64,000 nt of DNA from G963663495 sp963663495 (GCA_963663495.1 OY760427.1:2666001-2730000), one strand, 5' to 3'; positions 18,039 to 27,683 are shown, counted from the stretch's first letter. The notes: generated by a model from the sequence alone, not told the origin. Translations and numbers: made by a program.

Positions 18039-18613
18039 CCAAGGTCCGACACAGCACTTTGGAACTTGCATCTACACCATCATATGGTTTGGTAGAGCAT
18101 CCCCAAAGCCGATGCCATTGCGCCCAGTGTTATTGCTACACTACGATCCGCAAGCAGTGATGCGTTTCCGCCAGAAGGCGCGCACGAACCCATGGTCAAG
18201 CTTGACCGACACCCACAACCTGACAGCCTGCTCAATGACCATGGCGGGAACGATTGATCCGACGGTCAATACCACGACCCAGCCTGATCCGGTTATTCAG
18301 TGCGAATGGGGACCAGCCTGTAACGCGCCAATTGTACCAGCAGGAGATTTTTCCGGGAATAGATTGAACAGACCTTATACGGCGTTGTATTGAGCGTCCT
18401 ACGCCCATTAAGAGGCTGCGAACATCCACGGCCGGAGAGCTGATCGTTACCGTCGTGTGGCTCGTAGTAACGCAAAACGAATTCGTCCGAGCGGGATAGA
18501 TGCTATTGCTATGCAAGATGTTGAACCATACGGGATCGGCTGCGGAGTTGCATCCGAGTACGTAGGATCCTCTGCGAAATAATGAAGCCTTAGCGCTGAT
18601 TCGACCGGGTACG
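18039..18613. other. Non-coding stretch, no gene recognised
   Basis: About 575 bases between the intron fragment and the thioesterase gene. Open frames are present on both strands but none shows a recognisable domain. The only structure I note is a 14-base perfect palindrome, GGTCAAGCTTGACC, at 18194-18207. Probably decayed island sequence plus the promoter of the gene at 18614. The preceding 17437-17736 stretch is likewise unassigned. Confidence 0.5.
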
Positions 18614-19093
18614 ATGGCAAAGCAGCTCAAAACGGTGATTGATTCTCGCAGCATCATGACAGAATTGGTACTGCCCAACGATTCGAATGGCTTGGACCAC
18701 ATGATGGGCGGAAGACTGCTCCATATGATGGACTTGTGCGCTGCCATCTCGGCCCAGCGGCACGCAAACAGGATTTGCGTGACCGTTTCTGTTGATACCG
18801 TAACGTTTGATTCGCCCATTCATCTCGGAGAAATCGTAATAATCGAAAGCTGGGTGAATCGCGCCTTTCGAACTTCGATGGAAGTCGAATTGCGAGTGGT
18901 AGCCGAGAACGCGCTAAAGCACGCTAGGAGAACCTGCAACTCTGCATTCTTCACCTTTGTGGCAATTGACAACAACGGACTTCCGACTCCCGTGCCGGAT
19001 ATCTACCCGCAGACTTCAAAAGAGCAGGAGCGCTATTCCGCTGCCGGGGAGCGGAGGAAGCAACGACTTGCACTCTCCCGGACCCGAATCTGA
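18614..19093 (+). CDS. Acyl-CoA thioesterase, hotdog fold (YciA/BFIT type)
   Basis: A 159-aa hotdog-fold protein. Diagnostic segments are the N-terminal M-T-E-L-V-L-P-N-D-S-N, then the hotdog helix H-M-M-G-G-R-L-L-H-M-M-D with A-A-I-S-A-Q-R-H, followed by V-D-T-V-T-F-D-S-P-I-H-L-G-E and N-S-A-F-F-T-F-V-A-I. These are characteristic of acyl-CoA hydrolases of the YciA/BACH branch, which release CoA from acyl-CoA esters in the cytoplasm. Length is normal for a single domain. It marks the return to ordinary chromosomal genes after the mobile island; the rmlD-like gene follows 19 bases later. Confidence 0.88.
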   Translation: MAKQLKTVIDSRSIMTELVLPNDSNGLDHMMGGRLLHMMDLCAAISAQRHANRICVTVSVDTVTFDSPIHLGEIVIIESWVNRAFRTSMEVELRVVAENALKHARRTCNSAFFTFVAIDNNGLPTPVPDIYPQTSKEQERYSAAGERRKQRLALSRTRI

Positions 19094-19112
19094 AATCCGG
19101 GGAAGGCCTGAT

Positions 19113-20039
19113 ATGCTATTCGCGCGCATTCTTGTAACGGGTGCAAACGGGCTGCTGGGGCAAGCGCTCGTCGCCCAGTTGGCCAAAGACGCAGCATTTG
19201 ATGTCTTGGCCACTTCACGAGATCCTTCACCGGCGTTCTCGGGAGTGTCCTGCGGGTACGTCGGCTTGGATATTGCCAACGGTGAACGCGTTCGGCAGAC
19301 ATTCGTAGACTTTGCGCCTACGGTAGTAGTCAATTGCGCCGCGGCAACCAACGTTGACTGGTGCGAAACAAACCGCAATAAGTGTTGGGATATCAATGCC
19401 GCTGCAGTCGGGGTCTTAGCAAGAAACTGCCGCACCTATGGGGCTACAATGGTCCAGATATCAACGGATTTTGTGTTCGACGGACGCAATGGCCCGTATG
19501 CCGAAGGTGACCGCCCCCATCCAATCAATTACTACGGCAAGTCCAAACTAGGAGGCGAAATCGCCGCCCGGGAAGCAGGCATCGAAAAATGGACCGTCGT
19601 CCGAACCAATGTAGTTTACGGCACCGGCGCTAACCTACGCAGCGGAAACTTTGCACTGTGGGCGCTGGACCGGGTTTCGGCAGGCAAATCAGTAGATGTG
19701 TTCACAGACCAAGTGCGTACGCCTACATATGTGGAAGACTTGGCGGACGGTATCGTCCGCATCATCCGGTACCGCAAGACGGGGATCTACCATGTTTCGG
19801 GACGAGATATGGTCAGCATGCACTCCTTCGCCAAGTCCATCGCCAGAGCATTCAATCTTGATGAGAACCTGATCCGACCCGTTGTAACCTCCGCCAAGCA
19901 TCAAATTGCTAAGCGCCCATTGCAAACGGGATTGCTCATCCTTAAGGCTGAATCCGAAGTCGGCTACCAGCCGGCTCCTATCAACGAAGCACTTGCTCTT
20001 CTTCACCATCGGCTCTACCCGGGAGCCAAGACACCGTAA
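19113..20039 (+). CDS. dTDP-4-dehydrorhamnose reductase-like SDR (RmlD/RfbD family)
   Basis: A 308-aa extended short-chain dehydrogenase from ATG 19113; the frame is open upstream but that part overlaps the thioesterase. It has the N-terminal Rossmann motif V-T-G-A-N-G-L-L-G-Q, V-V-N-C-A-A-A-T-N-V-D, a catalytic S-T-D-F-V-F-D-G and the Y-Y-G-K-S-K-L-G-G-E motif with Tyr/Lys. This is the RmlD pattern: reduction of dTDP-4-keto-6-deoxy sugar with NAD(P)H. No other rhamnose genes are nearby, so the substrate is uncertain. serS begins 5 bases after its stop. Confidence 0.85.
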   Translation: MLFARILVTGANGLLGQALVAQLAKDAAFDVLATSRDPSPAFSGVSCGYVGLDIANGERVRQTFVDFAPTVVVNCAAATNVDWCETNRNKCWDINAAAVGVLARNCRTYGATMVQISTDFVFDGRNGPYAEGDRPHPINYYGKSKLGGEIAAREAGIEKWTVVRTNVVYGTGANLRSGNFALWALDRVSAGKSVDVFTDQVRTPTYVEDLADGIVRIIRYRKTGIYHVSGRDMVSMHSFAKSIARAFNLDENLIRPVVTSAKHQIAKRPLQTGLLILKAESEVGYQPAPINEALALLHHRLYPGAKTP

Positions 20040-20044
20040 CCCCA

Positions 20045-21322
20045 ATGCTTAGCATTCAGCTGATTAGGGACCAGCCAGCCAGCGTCCGCTGTGCACTGCA
20101 GCGACGGAACTGGCCGGACACTAGTATTGTGGATCAGGTATTGCAGTGCGACAAGCGGCGGCGAGACTCACTAACAAGAGTCCAGGAACTGAGAGCAGAA
20201 ACAAACGCGGCATCGCGCGCAATTGGAGCCCTATTGCGGAATGGCCGAAAGAAGGAAGCCCATGAGCATATTGCCATCCAGTCGGCAGCGAAACGGGAAA
20301 CGAAAGCACTGGAAGAAGAGTCGCGAACACTTGATAAAGAGCTGAAGCGACTGCTGCTGGCGATCCCCAATATCCCACACGCCGATGTGCCCGATGGCAA
20401 GCAGCCATCCGACAATCGGATAGTGCTGCATTTCGGAACTCGGCCTTCACCCGACACCGCACGCTCGCCGCACTGGCACATCGCGGAACGGCTCGGCATA
20501 GTAGACTTTGACAGAGGAGCAAAGGTGACCGGGAGCGGGTTTCCGTTTTACATCGGTAAGGGTGCTCGCCTGCAACGCGCCCTTATCCAATTTTTTCTGG
20601 ACACTGCCGTGGAGGCCGGATATACTGAAATACAGCCTCCCTTAATGGTAAACGCGGACAGCGCACGCGGCACAGGCCAACTGCCCGACAAAGAGGAACA
20701 GATGTACGAGGTACAAACCGACGAGCTCTTTCTTGTACCCACAGCAGAGGTGCCCGTCACAAACCTGTACCGCGACGAGATCCTTGACGAGAAAACGCTG
20801 CCACTGCGGCTTTGCGCCTACACACCGTGTTGGCGCCGCGAAGCAGGATCATACGGAAAAGATGTGCGCGGACTCAACCGGATCCATCAGTTTGATAAAG
20901 TGGAATTAGTCCACATCGTTCACCCGAACCACAGTTACGACGAATGGGAATTACTGTCCCAGCACAGTGAAAAACTGCTTGATGCACTTGCGCTTCCCTA
21001 TCGTAAACTCTACATGTGCACCGGCGACATGGGATTCAATCAGGCGGCACAGTACGATTTAGAGGTCTGGAGCGCTGGCCAAAATCAATGGCTGGAGGTT
21101 GCTAGCATCTCTAACTTTACAGACTATCAGGCCCGCCGTATGCGGTTGCGATACCGCCCGGTCGGTGGTGGCAGACCAGCCCTCGTCCACACGATAAACG
21201 GCAGCGCCCTCGCCCTTCCACGCGTCCTTGCTGCGCTGCTGGAATACAACCAGCGCAACGATGGCACTATCCTTGTCCCTGAGGTACTGCATCGTTACAC
21301 CGGATTTGACCGTATAGGATGA
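20045..21322 (+). CDS. serS: Serine--tRNA ligase
   Basis: A 425-aa class II aminoacyl-tRNA synthetase. An N-terminal antiparallel coiled coil at about residues 28-100 (tRNA-Ser binding arm) is followed by the catalytic core with T-A-E-V-P-V-T-N, motif 2 (P-C-W-R-R-E-A-G-S-Y-G-K-D) leading into G-L-N-R-I-H-Q-F-D-K-V-E, the block Q-W-L-E-V-A-S-I-S-N-F-T-D-Y-Q-A-R-R, and motif 3 around N-G-S-A-L-A-L-P-R-V-L. It charges tRNA-Ser and tRNA-Sec in the cytoplasm. Full length, no anomalies. A weak hairpin (AGCAACG/CGTTGCT, 21332-21350) follows without a T-run, so I do not call a terminator. Confidence 0.97.
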   Translation: MLSIQLIRDQPASVRCALQRRNWPDTSIVDQVLQCDKRRRDSLTRVQELRAETNAASRAIGALLRNGRKKEAHEHIAIQSAAKRETKALEEESRTLDKELKRLLLAIPNIPHADVPDGKQPSDNRIVLHFGTRPSPDTARSPHWHIAERLGIVDFDRGAKVTGSGFPFYIGKGARLQRALIQFFLDTAVEAGYTEIQPPLMVNADSARGTGQLPDKEEQMYEVQTDELFLVPTAEVPVTNLYRDEILDEKTLPLRLCAYTPCWRREAGSYGKDVRGLNRIHQFDKVELVHIVHPNHSYDEWELLSQHSEKLLDALALPYRKLYMCTGDMGFNQAAQYDLEVWSAGQNQWLEVASISNFTDYQARRMRLRYRPVGGGRPALVHTINGSALALPRVLAALLEYNQRNDGTILVPEVLHRYTGFDRIG

Positions 21323-21368
21323 AGAACGGTGAGCAACGCCGGCCGTTGCTGATTACAGGGAAGTCATC

Positions 21369-23663
21369 ATGACGTTGTTTATGAGTCTAGGCGCTGTACG
21401 CCTCCATGGCTATTGGGCCGTGTTGCTGCTATTATCTACGAGCATCGCCGCCGCCCAACCAGTTGCCTCTGTCGGAGGCTTTGTCACCGACGCTACCACA
21501 GGCGAAACACTGCTCTCAGCAACTATCGTGGTAGCAGGAACACAGCGCGGCGCCATCACTAACCTATCAGGCTATTACGCGATTACAGGCCTCACCGAAG
21601 GCACATACACCCTGCGCGTCAGCTATATCGGATACGTTTCGAATCACCAGGAGATCGTCCTGGAGGCCGGTGAAAGCCTTCGCTTGGACGTTATGCTCGC
21701 GCCCGATATTCTCCAGATAGAGGAAGTCGTTGTAACAGCGGATCGGGAGGCCGAAGAAGAGGCCCGCAACTTGGGCGTGGACCGTATGCCCGTCGCAACA
21801 ATCAAAAGACTCCCGACAGTGCTTGAGCCGGATGTTTTTCGCTCGCTACAGCTCCTTCCCGGCGTGGCTTCCGCTTCGGACTACTCCAGCGGTTTATACA
21901 TCCGCGGCGGAGATCCTGGACAGACACTCATCCTGTTGGACCGTACATCGGTCTACAATCCTACCCACGTGTTCGGATTCTTCTCAACATTCAATCCCGA
22001 TGCGATCAAGGATGTACAGCTGTTTAAGGGCGGATTCCCCGCTTCCTACGGTGGCCGCATAGGGTCTGTTTTGGACATCTACAACAAGGATGGCAACCGG
22101 CGTTCGTTCCAGGCTGGCGTTACACTAGGTCTTCTGGCTTCCAGAGCTTATGTCGAAGGTCCGCATTCCCGTGGCTCGTACATGGTGGCTATTCGCAGGT
22201 CCACATTGGAGCCACTTCTGGCGGTACTGAATGACATCAATGGAGTACCGAACGCGTTCTACTTCGTGGACATCAATTCCAAGGTGAACTTCGATGTTAC
22301 GCCCAACAACCGACTATCATTGTCCTTCTATCTGGGTCAGGACGCCCTCAGGCTCTCCTTTCTGGAGGACACGGCTCTCAGGATCAGGTACGGCAATCGG
22401 ACAGCGAGCCTGAACTGGTTGCACCTCTTCTCCAGCACGCTGTACTCCAATTTTACACTCACTGCTTCACGGTACCGGAGCCAGCCAGACCTTTACTTCG
22501 GTGGCACAGCGTTCGGGCAGGATAATGGCGTCAACGACTATTCCCTCAAGGCAGACTTTGAGCTTCGGCCCAACGACCGCCACACTATAGAGAGCGGGTT
22601 TTGGGCAGGAGTGCTTGACATTCCGCTGCGCAATTTTTTTGATGGCGAAGCGGGCTTCAATTCCCACATCGTATCAGCATACACTGCCGCGTATGTTCAA
22701 GACAGAATAGCGCTCTCGCGGTCTTGGACGGCACAGTTAGGCCTGCGTACAACCTACTTCGCAGATGGCAGTCACACGCGTTTGGCTCCTCGGGTATCTC
22801 TAGAGCACCGACCCAACGCGAGATTGCGGCTGCAAGCCGGTGCTGGGCGGTATTACCAGTTTCAAACGCTGATCACCAACGAGAGCTTCTCAGGTTTCGA
22901 TGTGTGGCTCACAAGTGGAGATGGCGTTCCACCGGCATTTGGCGATCAGGTCGTCATGGGCGCCAAGGCTCGACTTTCACCATCCGTGACACTTGATGTT
23001 GAGACATATTATCGTACCATGCGACAGCTGTTTGAGGTTGATCCCTTTCTGGCCGATGCCTCAGGACTGGAGTACAATGAATATTTCACATTCGGACGCG
23101 GAGCTGCAAGAGGCATAGAACTTAAGCTCGAACAGTCGCAGAATCGGCTGTCCGGCTTCGTGGCTGCAACGATTGGAAGCACACATCGACTGTTTCCCGA
23201 CCTCAACCTGAATCGAGAAAGGGTGCCGCAACGGTACCCCCCGAAGCATGACCGACGATTGGATTTGAACAGCGTGGCAAACTATAGCCTTACACCATCC
23301 TGGGAACTTACTGCTGTCTTTTCCTTCGCTACGGGACAAGCGTACACAGAGCCCGGGGCACAGTACCGGCTAACTCAGACCGAGCACATTACCGGTAACC
23401 AAAGCACCGATGTCTTGCTTTCTTCCGGACTCAACAACGCACGCCTTGCTGCTTACCATCGCCTTGATATCGGCGCCACGAACATCGGCAGGTTTTTCGG
23501 ATTGGCCGATTACGAACTCCAACTGCAGGTGATCAACGCCTATGCGCGGAGCAACACATGGTTTGTGTTGCATGATTTTGAAGATGATGGTACCATCACC
23601 CGTACAGAGGTACCTCAGATCCCCATCCCTCTGCCGAATGTTTCCTTCACACTGGAATTTTGA
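21369..23663 (+). CDS. TonB-dependent receptor with carboxypeptidase-like N-terminal domain
   Basis: A 764-aa outer-membrane receptor. A signal peptide (V-L-L-L-L-S-T-S-I-A-A-A-Q-P) is followed by a carboxypeptidase-D regulatory-like beta-sandwich at about residues 33-110 (G-F-V-T-D-A-T-T-G-E-T-L-L-S-A-T). The plug domain follows (L-Q-L-L-P-G-V-A, Y-I-R-G-G-D-P-G-Q-T-L-I-L-L-D), then a beta-barrel ending V-S-F-T-L-E-F with terminal Phe. This is the shorter SusC-like class typical of Bacteroidota/Rhodothermota. The ligand is unknown. The downstream DUF4249-type lipoprotein starts one base after its stop, a common pairing in which a surface lipoprotein assists the transporter. Confidence 0.93.
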   Translation: MTLFMSLGAVRLHGYWAVLLLLSTSIAAAQPVASVGGFVTDATTGETLLSATIVVAGTQRGAITNLSGYYAITGLTEGTYTLRVSYIGYVSNHQEIVLEAGESLRLDVMLAPDILQIEEVVVTADREAEEEARNLGVDRMPVATIKRLPTVLEPDVFRSLQLLPGVASASDYSSGLYIRGGDPGQTLILLDRTSVYNPTHVFGFFSTFNPDAIKDVQLFKGGFPASYGGRIGSVLDIYNKDGNRRSFQAGVTLGLLASRAYVEGPHSRGSYMVAIRRSTLEPLLAVLNDINGVPNAFYFVDINSKVNFDVTPNNRLSLSFYLGQDALRLSFLEDTALRIRYGNRTASLNWLHLFSSTLYSNFTLTASRYRSQPDLYFGGTAFGQDNGVNDYSLKADFELRPNDRHTIESGFWAGVLDIPLRNFFDGEAGFNSHIVSAYTAAYVQDRIALSRSWTAQLGLRTTYFADGSHTRLAPRVSLEHRPNARLRLQAGAGRYYQFQTLITNESFSGFDVWLTSGDGVPPAFGDQVVMGAKARLSPSVTLDVETYYRTMRQLFEVDPFLADASGLEYNEYFTFGRGAARGIELKLEQSQNRLSGFVAATIGSTHRLFPDLNLNRERVPQRYPPKHDRRLDLNSVANYSLTPSWELTAVFSFATGQAYTEPGAQYRLTQTEHITGNQSTDVLLSSGLNNARLAAYHRLDIGATNIGRFFGLADYELQLQVINAYARSNTWFVLHDFEDDGTITRTEVPQIPIPLPNVSFTLEF

Positions 23664-23664
23664 C

Positions 23665-24585
23665 ATGTGGAAGACAACGCAAACTATTGCTCTGCTCTTT
23701 CCGGTAATTCTTGTAGCATGTGACGCTACGGATCCGGGATCTGAGGTTGACACATACGTCGTGGAGGCCATTCTGGAAGCGGGTGAACCACTACCGGATG
23801 TGCGCCTTACACGGGCTGCACCGCTTGGCGAGACGTATAATTCCGGTCGGCTCGGCATTGCCGGCGCAATCGTGACCCTTAGGCTGCTAACGAATGCTGC
23901 TGAGACCGTTTACACATACGCTGGAGCTCCCGGATCAAGAGGTGTATACCTGCCTCGTGATCCAGATGCCATCACACAGCCCCTGGGGACTTACCAGCTG
24001 GACATCGCCACAGAACGGGGCACAATAACAGGGCAGACGACGGTACCCGACACCTTCCGGGTGCTGCGCGGCTCGCTGGAGACTGGCGTTTATCAGGGGG
24101 AAGAACAACTGGAGATTACACACTCTCCATCGCGATCTCCTAACCGCCTCCGCAGCTATGTTATCATCACAACGGAAGCCCTTGATCCGACTGAGGAGAA
24201 TCTAACACCGTTGGCCAAGGACATTCTTGAGCAAAGCGTGGGCGATGCGACAATTGAGTCTCTCCGGGTTAGTGGTTCGCCAATTCTCAATGAAGACAAC
24301 ATTGTTGAGAACGCGGACGGATCGTTCACTTTCAGGTATCCGTGGATCGGCATCAACTTTTATGGACGTAATCGTATTGGCATCAATGCGCTGGATGATA
24401 ATGCCTACGACTTTCTGCGTTCACAGAGCGTGCAGCAAGGCGGCTCAACGTTTGCCCCGGGCGAAATCCCGAATCCCTTGGAAAGCCTCCAAGGTGGCCA
24501 CGGCCTCTTCGGTAGCATTGCTCGGGCGTCGTACGACTTTGTGGTGACCGCTGCGCCCGCTACAACCCGTGCATCGTCTCCCTGA
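23665..24585 (+). CDS. DUF4249-type lipoprotein
   Basis: A 306-aa protein from ATG 23665, one base after the receptor stop; the frame is open further upstream inside the receptor gene, but that extension lacks a signal. The lipoprotein signal ends V-I-L-V-A-C-D, with cysteine 19 as lipidation site. The following V-D-T-Y-V-V-E-A-I-L-E-A-G-E-P-L-P-D-V and the later F-R-V-L-R-G-S, R-Y-P-W-I-G-I-N-F-Y-G segments fit DUF4249, a Bacteroidota family usually encoded beside TonB receptors. Probable role: outer-membrane lipoprotein partner of the receptor. It overlaps the convergent gene by 26 bases. Confidence 0.78.
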   Translation: MWKTTQTIALLFPVILVACDATDPGSEVDTYVVEAILEAGEPLPDVRLTRAAPLGETYNSGRLGIAGAIVTLRLLTNAAETVYTYAGAPGSRGVYLPRDPDAITQPLGTYQLDIATERGTITGQTTVPDTFRVLRGSLETGVYQGEEQLEITHSPSRSPNRLRSYVIITTEALDPTEENLTPLAKDILEQSVGDATIESLRVSGSPILNEDNIVENADGSFTFRYPWIGINFYGRNRIGINALDDNAYDFLRSQSVQQGGSTFAPGEIPNPLESLQGGHGLFGSIARASYDFVVTAAPATTRASSP

Positions 24586-25699
24586 TCAACAACTGCACCA
24601 GTGCACGTACAGCCTCGGTTTCCGTGGCGCCATCGGTAATTGCCTCCTCATACACCCTGCGCTGCCAATGCGCACTGGTCCCGCGCTTCAATATTGTCCG
24701 GGAATGTTCAGCCTCCGTAGTGCAGCCAAAGAATTCGGCATCCTCGCTGATCATCTCCAGCAGCTCGTCCAACAGCTGGGCGTAAGGAATCGTCTCCCCT
24801 CTGCCAAAATCAATTAGCGATCCATCAATCCCATACCGCTGAGCGCGCCATCGGTTTTCGTACATCAGGAGATTCGCATAGGCACGCCAGCGCTGGTTCC
24901 TGCGCCGCAAACGCCAAAGCATCCGCAGCCAGCACCTGTAAAGCGCAGTGATGCAGAGGGCATCCTCAAGGCGCGTGCATATATCCGCTACGCGCATCTC
25001 CAGCGTCGGAAATTTGCTGCTGGGCCGAATGTCCCACCATATCTTGGAGCTATCTTCAATCACGCCGGCCCCAACCAGCATGTCCACATGGCGCTGGTAC
25101 TCGGCATAACTTTCAAAATGCTCTGGAAGGCCTGTGCGCGGAAGGGAGTTCCACACCGCTATCCGGTAGGACATCAGCCCCGTGTCCTGTCCCTCCCAAA
25201 ATGGAGACGAAGTACTTAGGGCAAGGAGATGAGGTAAGATGTAGGTCGTCTGATTCATGAAGTCAATACGCAGGTCATCGTCTTCAATGCCTACATGCAC
25301 ATGCATCCCGCTAATGACCATACGCCGCGCCACCACTTGCAGGTTCTGCGTTAGCACTTCATAGCGTTCCCTGTGCGTATGTCGCTGCGTCAGGTACGTT
25401 GCCTTAGGGTGTGTTGAAGCCGCAATGATGGCGAGCCCATACTCCTCGGCAACAGCGGCGACCGCGCGCCGCAGTCTGGCAAGCTCGTCTCGGGCTTCCG
25501 TCAATGACCGGCATACTCGCGTTCCCACCTCAATCTGCGACTGGAAGTACTCTGGAGTCACTTGGCCTTCCAGAAGGGCCTCGGCTTCTTTCATCATGGT
25601 GGCCGGAGCTTCCGTGATCAAGTCTCCTGTTGACCGATCCACAAGCAGGTATTCCTCCTCCACCCCAAGCGTGAATGACGGTTCCTCTAGACTAAACAT
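24560..25699 (-). CDS. Carboxylate-amine ligase YbdK-like (GCS2 family)
   Basis: A 379-aa glutamate-cysteine ligase family 2 protein. It has L-G-V-E-E-E-Y near the N-terminus (metal/substrate acidic residues), I-I-A-A-S-T-H-P, the G-M-H-V-H-V-G-I core motif, a central W-W-D-I-R-P-S motif and L-E-M-R-V-A-D, all characteristic of the YbdK/EgtA-like branch. YbdK has weak gamma-glutamylcysteine ligase activity in E. coli; the physiological amide ligation here is not established. Cytoplasmic. The ATG at 25699 directly precedes F-S-L-E-E-P-S-F-T-L-G. Confidence 0.9.
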   Translation of the reverse strand: MFSLEEPSFTLGVEEEYLLVDRSTGDLITEAPATMMKEAEALLEGQVTPEYFQSQIEVGTRVCRSLTEARDELARLRRAVAAVAEEYGLAIIAASTHPKATYLTQRHTHRERYEVLTQNLQVVARRMVISGMHVHVGIEDDDLRIDFMNQTTYILPHLLALSTSSPFWEGQDTGLMSYRIAVWNSLPRTGLPEHFESYAEYQRHVDMLVGAGVIEDSSKIWWDIRPSSKFPTLEMRVADICTRLEDALCITALYRCWLRMLWRLRRRNQRWRAYANLLMYENRWRAQRYGIDGSLIDFGRGETIPYAQLLDELLEMISEDAEFFGCTTEAEHSRTILKRGTSAHWQRRVYEEAITDGATETEAVRALVQLLIRETMHGL

Positions 25700-25813
25700 G
25701 GAGATCCGATGCTATTGATGATTGCAAAATACGTTTTCGAATCGGCGGCGGTGCCGGTGCCGCCACGATGCAGGTTTTGCATGCGCCGTTCGACTGCACG
25801 CGCAAAAGATAGG

Positions 25814-25960
25814 CTAAACCCAAATGGCTGGGGAGACATACATCTCTCGGATCCGTTGAAAGATCGCGCGCACAATGATCCCTTCGGCCTCCGCCAGCGA
25901 TGTCACCGGGCACGAGGTTATCGGGTACCGCTTGAGCCGCTTTGCAATCAAGGTAGGCCT
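25814..25960 (-). pseudogene. C-terminal remnant of an unrecognised gene
   Basis: The minus strand carries an open 48-codon stretch (no start) ending at TAG 25814-25816. It includes P-I-T-S-C-P-V-T-S-L-A-E-A-E-G-I and R-A-I-F-Q-R-I-R-E-M-Y-V-S. The residue pattern looks protein-like, but I cannot assign a family. An in-frame stop and the insertion-sequence end at about 25990 lie directly upstream, so it is probably the tail of a gene cut by the IS. The remaining 25700-25813 interval shows nothing further. Confidence 0.35.
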
Positions 25961-26258
25961 TTAATCACGAATATGTATCCCCCCCCGTCCCCAAGTAGTG
26001 TTTGCCAGAAAAGTATGGTCTTGCGAGCGACTCTTGGCTGAGTGGGGGGCTGGAATTCGAATTGGGGATCGGAATGACAAGTCAGCAAGGATTTTTCGAC
26101 GGTAACGGTGCCGACTTTGTCCGCTCACGCCGGCAATCCTAGGGTTTTGACGTTGATCAGACGTGTTTTTGTCGTCCATCAGCGAGGCATGAACATACGT
26201 TGGCCTCTCGCCCTTGCAGGCTACCTTGATTCTGTGCTGAAGACGCTCGCGCGAGTAC

Positions 26259-27683
26259 CTACGCCGCGCGCTTGCGGGCCTGCTCGCACCGCCTTCGTCG
26301 CTCCTCGCTCCGCTTCACTATCTGTCCGATACGGTGCACATTTGCCGCTACCACTACCAGCGCCACCGTTCGAACAAAGCCTTCCTTGCCACGGGTCCGT
26401 ATCAAACCCAGGCCCCGATGATTCAAATTGTTGATCGCCGACTCCACTGCCGGATGCTGACGACGACCCTCCACAAACTTCGGATCGGATTCCCTCTCCT
26501 TGTCCGCTTTGCTCAACTTACCCCTCTTCGGCATGATCACCGTGTCCAACACCGGCTCCAGCGCCTTACGGTTCTTTACCGATGAGTACCCCTTATCCAT
26601 GCTGCACGATGTGATCGCCGGATACCGATCCTTCGCTTCCTTCATAAACCCCACAATCATATCCGAATCCACCCCTTCGTGCAGTATCTGATGCCACAAT
26701 ATCAACTGATGCTGATCCTCCAGCACGCATACCGGCAGACCCAACTCCGCAATCACCCCCGCCTTCCCCTTGGTGATCCAACGAGTATGCGGCTCATGTA
26801 TCGAAAATACCTTCTCATCATGCGGAATCACCTCCCCCTTCAATAGACGCCTATCTACTTGATCTATCTGCCTTTGTGCATCTGCCAAGTACCGCAACAC
26901 CTCCTCAAGATCCGCGTCTTTCTCCTTCAACACGCTGACACTGCTCTCCGCACGCTCAATCAGAACACGACACATCTTCACATACTTTCTCACCTTCGAC
27001 TCATCACGCCACTGACGGTGCGTACGCACCCGGTTGAAGGCCTTCTTCAAGGTACGACTCCAGTACACAGCCTTGCGCCAGCCCGCAAGGCTGTGCGCCT
27101 CACATGCGCAATGCAACTCCCGAATCAGGCACCGCATCGATTCCCACAACAAACGAACATCCGTAGGCCACTCCACATTCGCTTTGGCCACCGCCGAATC
27201 AACCCGGCCAAGAAGCGGCTCCTCTGGCTCCTGTTCTACCAATCGGTGACCGCAAGCCACCACCGCATCGTTGATCTGCTTCAGGATGTCCGCTGTTAGC
27301 AGGCTCACGTTATCAATAACGGTCTGCAGCTGATAGACAGGCTCGTCCCAGAAATTCGTATGCCCCAGCATCTGGCGCACCTCCAAATGATTGGCGGCCA
27401 GGCTCCTCAAACGATCAAAGTCGCAGTTGAGGGCCTGCTTCAATACCCCCAAGACAAAGACGCGCCAAAGTGCCATCCCCGGACGACCACGCTGCAAATC
27501 AATATTCGGAAGCAACTGCTTCTCCAGGATCTCAAAGATCTTCTGCCGAGCCGTTGGGTCGCAATACAGGTGCTGCAGACCTTTTAGCACTGCCGGTATA
27601 TCGTCCCGGTCTTTGGGGTGGAAGGTCATCTCTTCAATGGGGACCTGCCCGAGCTTAAACTGTGTATCCTCTACAATCCGCAT
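26259..27683 (-). CDS. DDE transposase, ISNCY (ISDol1-like) group
   Basis: A 474-aa transposase from the preferred ATG 27683 (M-R-I-V-E-D); another ATG at 27713 adds ten residues. The DDE residues appear in L-L-G-R-V-D-S-A-V-A-K-A-N (first Asp), S-C-S-M-D-K-G-Y-S-S (second Asp) and Q-H-P-A-V-E-S-A-I-N-N-L-N-H (Glu), with a helical insert between the first two. The N-terminal pattern (F-H-P-K-D-R-D-D-I-P, L-K-G-L-Q-H-L-Y, R-G-R-P-G-M-A-L-W) is what I remember for sequences classified as ISNCY. Complete, so potentially active. Confidence 0.8.
   Translation of the reverse strand: MRIVEDTQFKLGQVPIEEMTFHPKDRDDIPAVLKGLQHLYCDPTARQKIFEILEKQLLPNIDLQRGRPGMALWRVFVLGVLKQALNCDFDRLRSLAANHLEVRQMLGHTNFWDEPVYQLQTVIDNVSLLTADILKQINDAVVACGHRLVEQEPEEPLLGRVDSAVAKANVEWPTDVRLLWESMRCLIRELHCACEAHSLAGWRKAVYWSRTLKKAFNRVRTHRQWRDESKVRKYVKMCRVLIERAESSVSVLKEKDADLEEVLRYLADAQRQIDQVDRRLLKGEVIPHDEKVFSIHEPHTRWITKGKAGVIAELGLPVCVLEDQHQLILWHQILHEGVDSDMIVGFMKEAKDRYPAITSCSMDKGYSSVKNRKALEPVLDTVIMPKRGKLSKADKERESDPKFVEGRRQHPAVESAINNLNHRGLGLIRTRGKEGFVRTVALVVVAANVHRIGQIVKRSEERRRRCEQARKRAA

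Noticed and set aside
18112..18393. 93-codon plus-strand frame downstream of the intron fragment
   Set aside because: No recognisable family, no neighbour support; treated as non-coding.
18232..18819. 195-codon minus-strand frame across the thioesterase start
   Set aside because: It overlaps the clear hotdog gene on the other strand and shows no recognisable domain.
21332..21350. Hairpin after serS as a terminator
   Set aside because: Only 7 paired bases and no following T-run.
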